Notes: a model not told the origin generated them from the sequence alone. A stretch of DNA of 64,000 bases from Trueperaceae bacterium (GCA_023954415.1 JAMLIB010000003.1:248001-312000); one strand, 5' to 3'. Numbered from the stretch's first letter, positions 8,876-18,288 are shown. Program-made: numbers and translations.

Positions 8876-8915
8876 CCGGACGAGAGCGACGTACCCGGTC
8901 ACGACAAGACGTCGC
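8876..8915 (+). promoter_or_regulatory. Guanidine-III riboswitch (ykkC-III)
   Basis: The 40-nt element has the compact pseudoknot of guanidine-III aptamers. P1 pairs CCGG (8876-8879) with CCGG (8895-8898), and P2 pairs GCGACGT (8886-8892) with ACGTCGC (8909-8915). The segments CCGGACGAG, ACCCGGTCA and GACAAGACG match the Thermobifida fusca aptamer as remembered, with compensated changes in P2. A TAGCAT box (8832-8837) could be its promoter -10. The 3' strand of P2 ends four bases before the Shine-Dalgarno GGAGG (8919-8923) of the exporter, which suggests control of translation. Guanidinium should raise exporter synthesis. Confidence 0.85.
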
Positions 8916-8928
8916 CATGGAGGCACTC

Positions 8929-9243
8929 ATGGCATGGGTCGTTCTTATCGTCTCGGGGGTCTTCGAGGCCGTTTGGGCCACGGCGCTCGGGCGCTCCGCT
9001 GGCCTCACCAAGCTCTGGCCGAGCGTACTGTTCTTCACCGCCCTCGCCGCCAGCATGGGCGGGCTGGCCTACGCCATGAAGACGCTGCCGACCGGCACGT
9101 CCTACGCCGTGTGGGTCGGCGTGGGCGCCAGCCTGGCCGTCGTGTACGGCATGGCCACGGGCGCGGAGCCGTTCTCGTTCCTGCGGGCGGCGCTGCTCGT
9201 GGGTCTGGTCGGGTGCATCGTCGGGCTCAAGCTCGCGGCCTGA
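8929..9243 (+). CDS. gdx: SMR-family guanidinium exporter (Gdx/SugE type)
   Basis: A 104-residue inner-membrane protein with four hydrophobic helices. The membrane glutamate shared by all SMR proteins lies in SGVFEAVWATALGRS, and the chain ends in GLKLAA, as Gdx/SugE proteins do. Gdx proteins are dual-topology dimers that exchange guanidinium for protons. The start is taken at 8929 rather than the upstream in-frame ATG at 8917, because TGGAGG (8918-8923) sits five bases before 8929 and the upstream ATG would leave no room for a ribosome site. The guanidine-III riboswitch directly ahead supports guanidinium, rather than general drugs, as substrate. Confidence 0.9.
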   Translation: MAWVVLIVSGVFEAVWATALGRSAGLTKLWPSVLFFTALAASMGGLAYAMKTLPTGTSYAVWVGVGASLAVVYGMATGAEPFSFLRAALLVGLVGCIVGLKLAA

Positions 9244-9451
9244 GCGCGGCCAAGGCGTGTGGCGCGTCTCGAGAGGGATCCAGGACGGGAACATTCGAGG
9301 CTCGCGGCCCGGGCGCGCGGCAGGTCTCGCCCTCGCGCTTCGCGCGCGTTCGCCCGTGCGTAGCGCCTAGCCCCTATCGCTGCCCGGACCCGCTCCCGCC
9401 CGGGCCGTTCTCATCCCGACCGCTCCCGACCAAGCCCGTGCCCGACGCCGC

Positions 9452-9985
9452 CTAGAAGAGCCTGCCTGCCCCGCGGCCCCCGAAGAACCTGCGCTCGTGC
9501 TCGAGCAGCCAGCGCTTCCGCTCGAGGCCGGCCGCGTAACCGCCCAGGCCGCCACCCGTGTTGACGACCCGGTGGCACGGCACGACCACCGCGATGCGGT
9601 TGGCGCCGTTGGCCTGGGCCACGGCCCTGAACGACCTCGGGTTGCCCACGGCGTGCGCGAGCTGCAGGTACGTGATGGTGGTGCCAGCCGGGATCTTCAG
9701 CAGCTCCCGCCAGGCGCCGCGCTGGAAGGCGGTCCCGCGCAACTCCAACGGGGTCCGGAACTCGGCGAGTGCGCCCGCGAAGTACTCGCCCAGCTCCCGT
9801 TCGAGCTGCGCGAGGGGCTCGTTCACGCCCGCGACGATGGCGGCGTCCCGCGCGAGGTCCTCGAGCTCCCGCGCCAGTTCGCGCCGCTCCTCGAACTCCA
9901 GGAGCACGAGCGCTTCCTCGGTGGCCACGCCGAGCATCGGGCCGATGGGCGTGGTGAGGCGCGTCGAGGTGAGCGTCAACGCCAC
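9452..9985 (-). CDS. ogt: Methylated-DNA--protein-cysteine methyltransferase
   Basis: About 177 residues. The C-terminal domain has FQRGAWRELLKIPAGTTITYLQLAHAVGNPRSFRAVAQANGAN cut by nothing, and then the active-site motif VPCHRVV whose Cys takes the alkyl group from O6-alkylguanine in a one-way repair reaction. The N-terminal half has the usual MGMT companion fold with TPIGPMLGVATEE. The start is taken as GTG 9985, which overlaps the end of the upstream oxidoreductase gene by 10 bases; TTG 9979 is an alternative. A longer open frame runs far upstream but is out of frame with the real gene there. Translation is probably coupled to the oxidoreductase. Confidence 0.85.
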   Translation of the reverse strand: MALTLTSTRLTTPIGPMLGVATEEALVLLEFEERRELARELEDLARDAAIVAGVNEPLAQLERELGEYFAGALAEFRTPLELRGTAFQRGAWRELLKIPAGTTITYLQLAHAVGNPRSFRAVAQANGANRIAVVVPCHRVVNTGGGLGGYAAGLERKRWLLEHERRFFGGRGAGRLF

Positions 9986-11001
9986 CCCAGCTCGGGAGCC
10001 ACGTACTTGAGGATCGCCTCGATCACGTGGGCGTTGTACTCCACCCCGAGCTGGTTGGGAACGGTTAGGAGCAGCGTGTCGGCTTCCGCGATCGCCTCGT
10101 CCTCCGCGAGCTGCTTCACGAGCGCCTCCGGCTCGGCCGCGTAGCTGCGCCCGAAGATGGCGCGGGTCTGCTCGTCGATGTAGCCGATCTGGTCGCGCTC
10201 CTCGCCGTCGCGGCCGAAGTAGGCGCGGTCCCTGTCGTCGACGAGGGCGAAGATGCTGCGGCTCACGGACACGCGCGGCTCGCGTGCATGCCCGGCGGCC
10301 CGCCACGCGTCGCGGAAGGCGCGGATCTGCTCCGCCTGCTGCACGTGGAACGGCTTGCCGCTCTCGTCGAACTTCAGGGTGGAGCTCTGGAGGTTCATGC
10401 CGAGCTCGGCCGCCCAGGCGGCCGTGCCGTTCGTGGCGGAGCCCCACCAGATCCGGTCGCGCAGACCCTCGGAGTGCGGCTCCAGGCGCAACAGGCCGGG
10501 CGGGTTGGGGAACATCGGGCGTGGGCTCGGCCGCGCGAACCCCTCGCCCTTCAGCAGCTCGAAGAACACGGTGGCGTGCCGCCGCGCCATCTCGGCGTCC
10601 GTCTCGCCCTCTGCCGGCGCGAAGCCGAAGTGGCGCCAACCGTCTATCACCTGCTCGGGCGAGCCGCGGCTGATGCCGAGCTGGAGGCGCCCGCCCGCGA
10701 TGAGGTCGGCCGCGCCCGCGTCTTCGACCATGTAGTAGGGGTTCTCGTAGCGCATGTCGATGACGGCCGTGCCGATCTCGATGCGCTTCGTACGCGCCCC
10801 GACGGCGGCAAGGAGCGGGAACGGCGAGCCGAGCTGGCGCGCGAAGTGGTGCACGCGGAAGTAGGCCCCGTCGGCCCCGAGCTCCTCGGCGGCGACCGCC
10901 AGATCGATCGATTGGAGCAACGTGTCGCCGGCCGTCCGCGTCTGCGAGTACGGCGAGAGCCCCCAGTGGCCGAACGATAGGAAACCGATGCGTTTCGTCA
11001 T
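9976..11001 (-). CDS. LLM-class flavin-dependent oxidoreductase
   Basis: About 341 residues of the bacterial-luciferase-like (LLM) TIM-barrel flavoenzyme family, which uses reduced FMN or F420. Typical segments are IGFLSFGHWGL at the N-terminus, GADGAYFRVHHFARQLGSPFPLLAAVGARTKRIEIGTAV with the usual His pair, and GRLQLGISRGSPEQVIDGW. The substrate cannot be deduced. ATG 11001 (MTKRIGFLSF) is preferred; an in-frame GTG lies six codons upstream and neither has a good Shine-Dalgarno. It shares a transcript with the DNA methyltransferase downstream and is divergent from the small membrane protein and GH31 genes. Confidence 0.85.
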   Translation of the reverse strand: MTKRIGFLSFGHWGLSPYSQTRTAGDTLLQSIDLAVAAEELGADGAYFRVHHFARQLGSPFPLLAAVGARTKRIEIGTAVIDMRYENPYYMVEDAGAADLIAGGRLQLGISRGSPEQVIDGWRHFGFAPAEGETDAEMARRHATVFFELLKGEGFARPSPRPMFPNPPGLLRLEPHSEGLRDRIWWGSATNGTAAWAAELGMNLQSSTLKFDESGKPFHVQQAEQIRAFRDAWRAAGHAREPRVSVSRSIFALVDDRDRAYFGRDGEERDQIGYIDEQTRAIFGRSYAAEPEALVKQLAEDEAIAEADTLLLTVPNQLGVEYNAHVIEAILKYVAPELGWR

Positions 11002-11182
11002 GTAACGCGAGTCTGGCACGCCGGGGCCCCCGCCGATGTCGTCGATCGGCTCCGATACGGACCGACGCCGGCCCCGGGGAGAGCGCGCCTCGAGGCGATC
11101 GACCCCACACGCACGGTCCGTGACCCTATCTGCACGGTCCGGCGTAGAGCCGCCGCCGCCCGGCGTGATAGCTTCGCTCCAG

Positions 11183-11227
11183 ATGCGACCCGGCGAACGA
11201 CCCGACGGTGCGAGGCGACCCAGATGA
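11183..11227 (+). other. Possible 14-codon upstream reading frame
   Basis: A TAGCTT box (11169-11174) is followed after 8 nt by an ATG opening a 14-residue frame (MRPGERPDGARRPR) whose TGA overlaps the next gene's ATG as ATGA at 11224-11227. The layout suggests a leaderless start and translational coupling. The peptide itself may have no role. Confidence 0.3.
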
Positions 11228-11394
11228 ACCGCGCGTTCAGCGTGCTGCTGCTCGTCTGCTTCGCCGTCACCGGGACCTACCTGTTCACGCGCGCGCTGAA
11301 CGGAGCGGGACCGCTCGCGTACTTCTTCTCAGCGGTCGCTTTCGGCATGGCCATCGCCGTCGTGCAGAGCCTCACGCGCGGTGGGCGGCGCTGA
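11224..11394 (+). CDS. Small two-helix membrane protein of unknown function
   Basis: A 56-residue protein, MNRAFSVLLLVCFAVTGTYL at the start, with two hydrophobic segments (about residues 4-21 and 29-47) around a short loop, and a basic tail RGGRR. This is typical of small DUF-type inner-membrane proteins; I do not recognise the family. Support is the clean amphipathic composition, unlike the arginine-rich shadow frames around it, and the ATGA overlap with the short frame upstream. It ends 54 bases before the GH31 gene on the same strand. Confidence 0.5.
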   Translation: MNRAFSVLLLVCFAVTGTYLFTRALNGAGPLAYFFSAVAFGMAIAVVQSLTRGGRR

Positions 11395-11448
11395 GCACGT
11401 CTTGGCGGGGCCGGCCTACAGCGGCGAGCCGATCGTGACTGGCTGAGC

Positions 11449-13716
11449 ATGACCTCCATCACGCGCGCTTTCCCGTTCGCGACCAGCAGGAGCGCCAACC
11501 GGCCCGGCCGGCTCGACGCCGCGCCGAACGTCTTCGGCGATCACTCCTTGGGGGCGTTCACGCTGAGCGTCTCGCGGCTGCCGGAAGGTGGCGCGGCGCT
11601 GGCGGTGGTCGCCACCGCCGATCGGCAGCGCGTAGTCTTCGCCTCGCCCCCCGGCCGCGCCTTCCTCGCCGCCGCGCTGGGCCGGTACGGCGCCGCCGGG
11701 CGCGCCGGCCATCTCAGACCCACCGAGGCGATCGCGAGGCGCTACCGCCGTCAGTGGTTGACGGACGTGACCACCGAAAGCGGCTCAGAGCGACCGGCGC
11801 TTACGTTGAGCGGGCGACTGACGGCCTCCGACACGTCCGAACCGGTGACGTTCTCCGTGCGCCTCACGGACGTCGACGGGCAGCGGGTCGGCGTGGACGT
11901 GGAGCTGCGGCGCTCAGACGTCGGCGCGGGCGCCGCCGATGCCCGTACGGGCTCCGCCGCGGGTCCCACCACTGCCGTCGCGGTCCCGGCCACGGACGAC
12001 CTCTTCGTCGACCTCTACTGGGCGCAGGACCCGACCGCGCGCGTCTTCGGCTTCGGCGCGCAGTTCACGTACCTCGACATGCGCGGCAAGGCCGTGCCGA
12101 TCCTCACCGCCGAGCAGGGGGTGGGGCGTGGCGCCCAGCCGCTCACGCGCTACACGGAAGCGTTCGGGGGCGCGGGCGGCGACTGGTGGAGCACGTACGC
12201 GCCGGTGCCCGGCTTCGTGACGACCGGCCTGCGCGGCTTGACGCTGCGCGACAGCGCCCCAGCGCTCTTCGACCTGCGGCGGCCAGGGACGGGCAGTGTG
12301 AGGGCGTACGCCCCCAGGCTGAGCGCGCTGCTCTACGCCGCGGCCACCCCTAGCGAGCTGCTCGAGCTGCACACGCGCGAGACGGGCCGCATGCACCCCC
12401 TGCCCGACTGGGCGCACGCCGGCGCCGTGGTGGGCATGCAGGGCGGCGGCGAGAAGGTCGAGCGCGTCGTGGCGGAGCTGGAGGCGGCCGGGGCGCCGCT
12501 GGCGGGCGTCTGGCTCCAGGACTGGGTCGGCAACCGCAAGGTGCCGTTCGGGACGCGCTTGTGGTGGGACTGGCAGCGCGACGCGGAGCGCTACCCCGAC
12601 TGGCACGGCATGCGCGAGCGCCTGGAGGCCAAAGGCGTGCGCGTCCTCGTCTACGTCAACCCCTTCCTCGCCCCCATGCACGAGCGGCCGGGCGGGCGCC
12701 CGGCCCTCTTCGACGTCGCCGCCGCCGCCGGCTACTTCGTGAAGGGCCCCGACGGCGGCACGTACCTCACGGACCAGGGCGACTTCGTCGCCGGCCTCCT
12801 CGACCTCTCGGACCCGGAGGCGCGCGCCTGGTACCTGGAGACGCTCACCGCGAACCTCTTGGAGAGCGGCGCCTCGGGCTGGATGGCCGACTTCGGCGAG
12901 GGCCTGCCGCTGGACGCCCGGTTGGCGCGCGGCACGGCCTTGGAGTGGCACAACCGCTACCCGGAGGAGTGGGCGGCCTTCAACGCGGAGCTGCGCGCGC
13001 GCCTGGCCGCGGCGACCGGCCGTCGGCCGAGCGACTACGTGACCTTCTTCCGCTCGGGCTTCACGCGCAGCCCTGGCGCCGCCGGGCTCTTCTGGCTCGG
13101 CGACCAGTGCGTCACGTGGGACCGCTTCGACGGCCTCGCGAGCGCCCTCACGGGCCTGCTCTCCGGCGGGTTCTCTGGCTTCGCGCTGAACCACGGCGAC
13201 GTCGGCGGCTACACGTCCACGTTGCCGCCCCTGCCGCGCACGGTGCGCAGCCCGGAGCTGCTCGCCCGCTGGGGCGAGCTGATGGCCTTCACCGTCATGC
13301 TGCGCACGCACGAGGGGAACCGGCCGCAGCACAACGTCCAGGTCTACTCGGACGCCGGCGCGCGCGCGGAGTTCGCCCACGCGGCGCGCTTGCACGCGAG
13401 TTGGCGGGAGCTGCGCGTGAGCCTGATGGCGGAGGCTCACGCGACCGGCATGCCCGTCGCGCGCCACCCGTGGCTCCAGTACCCGGCAGACCCAGCGTGC
13501 GCCGACCTGACGGAGCAGTTCTTCCTCGGTCCCGACCTGCTCGTCGCACCGGTGCTGCGCGAGGGCGCCACGACCGTCGCCGCCTACCTGCCCGCCGGCA
13601 GCGGCGCGTGGCGCCACCGCTGGACGGGCGCGCGCTACGCGGCCGACGCCGGCGCCTGGGTGGAGGTGGGCGCGCCGCTCGGTAGCCCCGGACTGTTCGA
13701 CCGCGTGGAGCGCTAG
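11449..13716 (+). CDS. GH31 glycoside hydrolase, probable sulfoquinovosidase (YihQ-like)
   Basis: A 755-residue family 31 alpha-glycosidase: N-terminal beta domain, a catalytic barrel from about residue 325 to 660, and a C-terminal beta domain. The nucleophile is Asp481 in WMADFGE and the acid/base Asp552 in WLGDQC. Residues that bind the sulfonate in E. coli YihQ (Gln288, Arg301, Trp304, Tyr508) have counterparts with matching spacing: Gln357 in LQDW, Arg370 and Trp373 in TRLWW, Tyr588 in GGYTS. Such enzymes release sulfoquinovose from plant sulfolipid-derived glycosides. No signal peptide is seen, so it acts in the cytoplasm. No sulfoglycolysis gene is adjacent; an ordinary alpha-glucosidase or alpha-xylosidase remains possible. 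Confidence 0.75.
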   Translation: MTSITRAFPFATSRSANRPGRLDAAPNVFGDHSLGAFTLSVSRLPEGGAALAVVATADRQRVVFASPPGRAFLAAALGRYGAAGRAGHLRPTEAIARRYRRQWLTDVTTESGSERPALTLSGRLTASDTSEPVTFSVRLTDVDGQRVGVDVELRRSDVGAGAADARTGSAAGPTTAVAVPATDDLFVDLYWAQDPTARVFGFGAQFTYLDMRGKAVPILTAEQGVGRGAQPLTRYTEAFGGAGGDWWSTYAPVPGFVTTGLRGLTLRDSAPALFDLRRPGTGSVRAYAPRLSALLYAAATPSELLELHTRETGRMHPLPDWAHAGAVVGMQGGGEKVERVVAELEAAGAPLAGVWLQDWVGNRKVPFGTRLWWDWQRDAERYPDWHGMRERLEAKGVRVLVYVNPFLAPMHERPGGRPALFDVAAAAGYFVKGPDGGTYLTDQGDFVAGLLDLSDPEARAWYLETLTANLLESGASGWMADFGEGLPLDARLARGTALEWHNRYPEEWAAFNAELRARLAAATGRRPSDYVTFFRSGFTRSPGAAGLFWLGDQCVTWDRFDGLASALTGLLSGGFSGFALNHGDVGGYTSTLPPLPRTVRSPELLARWGELMAFTVMLRTHEGNRPQHNVQVYSDAGARAEFAHAARLHASWRELRVSLMAEAHATGMPVARHPWLQYPADPACADLTEQFFLGPDLLVAPVLREGATTVAAYLPAGSGAWRHRWTGARYAADAGAWVEVGAPLGSPGLFDRVER

Positions 13717-13749
13717 GAGCGTCGGGACCGGCTCGAGGCCGGCCGGGCG

Positions 13750-14601
<852 letters not shown>

Positions 14602-14647
14602 CGCGGGGTCGCCTTCCCGAGGACCGTCGCGCTCGTTACGAGGCCGC

Positions 14648-15655
14648 TCACGAGTAGGCGATCCTCGGATCGAAGACGGCGTACATGATGTCGACGAGCA
14701 GGTTGATGACGCTGTAGGCGAGGCCGGCGACGAGCGTCACGCCCATCACGGCGGGGAAGTCGAGCGCCGTGGCGCTCGCGGTGGCGTACGAGCCGATGCC
14801 GGGCCACGAGAAGATCGTCTCGGTGAGCACGGCGCCGGTGAGCAGCCCGCCCAGGAGGCTGCCGAGCACGGTCAGGACGGGCAGGGCGGCGTTGCGCAGG
14901 GCGTGCTTGAGGACGACCTTGCTCTCGGGCAGGCCCTTGGCCTTGGCCGTACGGACGAAGTCCTGCGAGAGGACCTCGAGCATGGCGCTCCGCACCATCC
15001 TGGCGACTAGGGCCGTCGAGAAGGCGCCGAGCACGGCCGCCGGCAGGAGCAGGTGCCTGAGCGCGTCGACGAGCACCTCCCAGTCGGCGGCCAGGAGGGC
15101 GTCGAGGGTGAGGATGCCCGTGACGCGCTGCGGCGCGAGCAGGAAGGCGTCGAGCCTGCCCGGCCCCGGCAGCCAGCCGAGCTTGGAGTGGAACAGGAGC
15201 AGCGCCAGGATGGCCAGCCAGTACACGGGCGTCGCACCGCCGATGAGGGCGAGGGTCCTGACGCCGAGGTCGAGGGGCCGGTCCTGCTTCACGGCCGCGA
15301 GGATGCCGGCCGGGACGCCGAAGAGCAGCGCGAAGAGCATGGCGCCGAGGGTGAGCTCGAACGTGGCGGGGAAGAAGTCCTTGAGGTCGTTCAAGATAGG
15401 CCGCTGGGTGCGCAGCGACTTGCCCAGGTCGCCCTTGGCGAGCGACTGCATGTACAGGAGGTACTGCTGCCAGGCGGGCTTGTCGAGGCCGCGCTTCTCC
15501 CGGTAGGCCGCGATCTGGGCCGGCCGGGCGTTGTTGCCGAGGGCCGCCGCGGCCGGGTCGGTCGGCACGACCTGGGAGATGAAGAACGTGGCGAGCCCCA
15601 CGCCCCAGACGACGAACACGAGCGAGCCGAGGCGGCGCAGGAGGAACCCTAGCAT
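14648..15655 (-). CDS. Peptide ABC transporter permease, DppB/OppB type (operon I)
   Basis: A 335-residue permease of the DppB type: first helix LGFLLRRLGSLVFVVWGVGLATF, periplasmic segment with VVPTDPAAAALG and KRGLDKPAWQQYLLYM, then the main helices. The EAA-loop region SQDFVRTAKAKGLPESKVVLKHALRNA is close to consensus, and the chain ends VDIMYAVFDPRIAYS. It forms the channel with the DppC partner encoded next. A longer open frame in another phase over the same DNA is arginine-rich and rejected. Confidence 0.9.
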   Translation of the reverse strand: MLGFLLRRLGSLVFVVWGVGLATFFISQVVPTDPAAAALGNNARPAQIAAYREKRGLDKPAWQQYLLYMQSLAKGDLGKSLRTQRPILNDLKDFFPATFELTLGAMLFALLFGVPAGILAAVKQDRPLDLGVRTLALIGGATPVYWLAILALLLFHSKLGWLPGPGRLDAFLLAPQRVTGILTLDALLAADWEVLVDALRHLLLPAAVLGAFSTALVARMVRSAMLEVLSQDFVRTAKAKGLPESKVVLKHALRNAALPVLTVLGSLLGGLLTGAVLTETIFSWPGIGSYATASATALDFPAVMGVTLVAGLAYSVINLLVDIMYAVFDPRIAYS

Positions 15656-15748
15656 CGCCCGTCCTCGAGGGGCGCGCCCTCCCCGAGGGCACCCTCGAAC
15701 AGGGGCTCCCCGTCCGTGGCCCGGTCGGCCTCGCGGTGGCTACGGTCA

Positions 15749-15776
15749 GAGAGGGCCCGGTGACCCAGGCCCTCTC
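15749..15776 (-). promoter_or_regulatory. Hairpin in the binding-protein/permease gap (operon I)
   Basis: GAGAGGGCC (15749-15757) pairs with GGCCCTCTC (15768-15776) around a 10-base loop, in the 154-base gap between the binding-protein and DppB genes. No U-run follows in the transcript. Such hairpins often protect the mRNA of the abundant binding protein and lower expression of the permeases. Confidence 0.45.
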
Positions 15777-15809
15777 GCCTTGCTTCTCGGCTCAAGCTCA
15801 AGCCTTTGC

Positions 15810-17393
15810 TCAGGGGAGCTTGCTGATGCGGTCGAACTCCACGTCGCCGCCCGCGCTGCGCTCGAAGCCGAGCACCTTCGCGGAGGTGACGATGGGCTTG
15901 GACGGCTGGTAGAGCATCGAGTACGGTCCCTCGGTCGCCACCAGGTGGTTCAGTTGCGCGTAGAGCGCTTGACGGGCGGCGACGTCGACCGTCGCGGCGG
16001 CCTCGCTGGCCAGCTCGGCGGCCTGGGCGTTGTCCCACACGTTGCGCCAGGCGATGGAGCCGGCGGGGAAGCTGCTCAGGGGCGTGGCGTTGCCGTCGGG
16101 ATCGGGGTAGTCGGGGCTCCACGCGGCCATGACGAGCTGCGCGGCCTGGGCGCGGTAGATGGTGTAGAGCTCGCCGCCCGTCGTCTGCTTGATGGTGGCG
16201 GTGATGCCGGCCTCGGCCAGGTCGGACTGGATCTTGGCGGCGAGGTCGGCGCACGGTACGCCGCCGCCGCAGGCGCCCGTCGAGATGAGGAACTCGACGC
16301 TCAGGTTCGGCACGCCGGCCTCGGCGAGCAGCTCCTTGGCCTTGGCGACGTTGCGCTCGTAGTAGATGGTCGTGTCTGCGCCCATGAGGCCGGCCGGCAC
16401 GATGGTCTGCATCGGACGGCCGAGACCGAGGAGCAGGTTGTCGATGATGCCCTGCTGGTCGACGGCGTAGCGCACGGCGTCGCGGACGCGGTTGTCCTCG
16501 AACGGCGCGCCCGGTCCGGAGTTCATGCCCAGGTAGGACATCTGGAACGTGTCGGTGCGGTAGGTCTTGAGGACGCCGGCCGCCTCCGCCGCCTGGAAGG
16601 CTTCGGGTGTGTAGTCCCAGGCGATGTCGATCTCGCCGGACTCGAGCGCCGTGCGCTGGGCGTTGGACTCGGGCATGTGGCGCATGATCACGCGCGTGAT
16701 GGGGCCCGGGTCGCCGTACGTCGGGTTCGTGACGAGCACGACCTGCGAGCTGCGGTCCCAACGCTCGAGCAGGTACGGGCCGGAGCCGGCGGAGTGGTCG
16801 TTCAACCAACCCTGGCCGTAGTCGCCGTCCTCGTAATGCTGCTCGACCTCGGCCTGGTCCATGACGCCGCCCGTGGTGAACGTGAGCAGGTTGAGCACGA
16901 TGCTGGCGTTCACGCCCTCGGGCAGGTCGAGGCGCACGGTCTTGTCGTCGAGGGCCACGACGGAGTCGAGGTCCATGCCGACCACGTCCGTGAACAGGAA
17001 CGAGGACGGGCTCTCGATGAGGATGGGGCGCTGGAAGGAGTAGACGACGTCGGACGCCTTCACGGGGCGTCCGGTGGAGAAGGTCGCGTCGCGCAGGTGG
17101 AACGTGATGCTGTTGCCGCCGCCGTCGCGCGCCGCGATCTCCCAAGACTCGGCGAGGCCGGGCACGACCGCCGACAGGTCGGCGCCGTCGAACTTGACCA
17201 GGCGTTCGTAGATGTTGTCGAGGATGGTAGTGCTGGTGAACTCGTAGCTCACGCCCGGGTCGAGCGTGATGAGGTCGCCCCAGTCGCCGCCGATGACGAG
17301 CGTGGTCTGACGCGCAGACTGGGCTGCGCCGAACGCCGTGACCACCGATATGACGAGCGCAACCGCCAGGGTTGCGATCCGCTTGAGACTCAT
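15810..17393 (-). CDS. Peptide ABC transporter substrate-binding protein (SBP family 5, operon I)
   Basis: A 527-residue exported binding protein of the DppA/OppA family. The signal peptide (KRIATLAVALVISVVTAFGAAQS) ends in an ordinary signal-peptidase site with no lipobox. Family signatures are the N-terminal DNIYERLVKFDG, GLAESWEI and the disordered-to-helix VRDAVRYAVDQQGIIDNLL, and a C-terminal VMAAWSPDYPDPDG. It captures a peptide, nickel-type complex or other small ligand in the periplasm and hands it to the two permeases encoded downstream. GGAGGCAGC precedes the ATG. The substrate cannot be read from the sequence. Confidence 0.9.
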   Translation of the reverse strand: MSLKRIATLAVALVISVVTAFGAAQSARQTTLVIGGDWGDLITLDPGVSYEFTSTTILDNIYERLVKFDGADLSAVVPGLAESWEIAARDGGGNSITFHLRDATFSTGRPVKASDVVYSFQRPILIESPSSFLFTDVVGMDLDSVVALDDKTVRLDLPEGVNASIVLNLLTFTTGGVMDQAEVEQHYEDGDYGQGWLNDHSAGSGPYLLERWDRSSQVVLVTNPTYGDPGPITRVIMRHMPESNAQRTALESGEIDIAWDYTPEAFQAAEAAGVLKTYRTDTFQMSYLGMNSGPGAPFEDNRVRDAVRYAVDQQGIIDNLLLGLGRPMQTIVPAGLMGADTTIYYERNVAKAKELLAEAGVPNLSVEFLISTGACGGGVPCADLAAKIQSDLAEAGITATIKQTTGGELYTIYRAQAAQLVMAAWSPDYPDPDGNATPLSSFPAGSIAWRNVWDNAQAAELASEAAATVDVAARQALYAQLNHLVATEGPYSMLYQPSKPIVTSAKVLGFERSAGGDVEFDRISKLP

Positions 17394-17499
17394 GCTGCCT
17401 CCGTTGCGATCACTCGATTGCTTGCCCGCTTGGGTTGACGGGTAGGCGAAGTGTACACCCTGGGTCGTGACGCGCTAGGCGCACGTGAAGGCGCGCGGC

Positions 17500-18288
17500 T
17501 CAGTTCTGACCGAGCCCGGCGAGCAGCTTCGCCGCGGCGGCCTTCTCGACGTCGTCGGAAACCCGGCGGCTCGGAAGCGAGGCGGCGAGCTCGAGCTGGG
17601 TGCGCGCGTCCGCCGGCTTGCCGAGGGCGATGAGGGCGCGCGCGTACTCGACCCGGAGGTTGACCTGCTCGGGCGCCGCGGCCACGCCGCGCGCGAGGAG
17701 CGGCTCCACGGCGTCCTTGCGCCCGCCGTACAGCCACCCGACGCCGTTCTCCACCAGCTCGAGGTGCCACATGGCCAGCCCGACGAGGGCGTCGGCGTTG
17801 GCGGGCTCGAGGGCGAGCGCGCGGTCGAAGAGCTCCTTGAGCTCGGGCGCGACGCCCAGGTTCTGCAGGATGCCGGAGCGGCGGGCGATCTCGCCCTTGG
17901 CGCGCGCGAGCTGTATCAACGCCGCTGCCGAGGTCGGGTCGAGCCCGACGGCGGTCTGCGCGGCCGCGACCGCCCGGTTCAGCCACACGAGCTGGTCGGC
18001 GAGGGCGGCGCCCTCCAGGGCGAGGCCGTAGACGACCCGGTCGGTCGCGGCGCGCGCCGCCGTCGTCTGCATGGCGGCCGTCTGCGTCTGGCTCGCCTTC
18101 TCCCAGGCCGCCACGTAGTCGCCGCCGTCCGCGAGCGAGCTCGGCGTCTGCGCCCCGGCGGCCGACCAGGCGAGGACGGCCGCCAACGCCAGTACCGTCA
18201 GGCGCGGCCGGCAGGCCGCGGCGCGCGCCGGACTAGAAGGCGTACGCGAGCCCGAGCCGGAACTGGGTGTTGTCCCGCCACGCTCCAT
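17500..18288 (-). CDS. Exported TPR-like repeat protein
   Basis: Roughly 262 residues: a basic N-terminus, a signal-type hydrophobic segment (RLTVLALAAVLAWSAAGAQ) and then helical TPR-like repeats, seen in LGVAPELKELFDRALALEPANADALVGLAMWHL and VNLRVEYARALIALGKPADARTQLELA. It is the last gene of the envelope export operon and probably a periplasmic partner of it. The start is uncertain: ATG 18288 would overlap the end of the outer-membrane protein gene by 56 bases, and a non-ATG start nearer 18200, just before the hydrophobic segment, is also possible. Confidence 0.65.
   Translation of the reverse strand: MERGGTTPSSGSGSRTPSSPARAAACRPRLTVLALAAVLAWSAAGAQTPSSLADGGDYVAAWEKASQTQTAAMQTTAARAATDRVVYGLALEGAALADQLVWLNRAVAAAQTAVGLDPTSAAALIQLARAKGEIARRSGILQNLGVAPELKELFDRALALEPANADALVGLAMWHLELVENGVGWLYGGRKDAVEPLLARGVAAAPEQVNLRVEYARALIALGKPADARTQLELAASLPSRRVSDDVEKAAAAKLLAGLGQN

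Noticed and set aside
8917..8931. ATG 8917 as start of the SMR exporter
   Set aside because: It abuts the riboswitch helix with no room for a ribosome site; TGGAGG serves ATG 8929.
9976..13716. The LLM flavin oxidoreductase and the GH31 gene as a sulfoquinovose monooxygenase (smo-type) pathway
   Set aside because: The oxidoreductase does not look like SsuD/SmoC, is on the other strand, shares a transcript with a DNA methyltransferase, and no flavin reductase or sulfoquinovoside importer is adjacent.
15531..17438. 635-residue plus-strand frame over peptide operon I, and similar ones at 20703-22370, 58659-60833 and 60650-62728
   Set aside because: Each lies opposite a clearly recognised gene and has shadow composition rich in Arg, Gly, Val, His.
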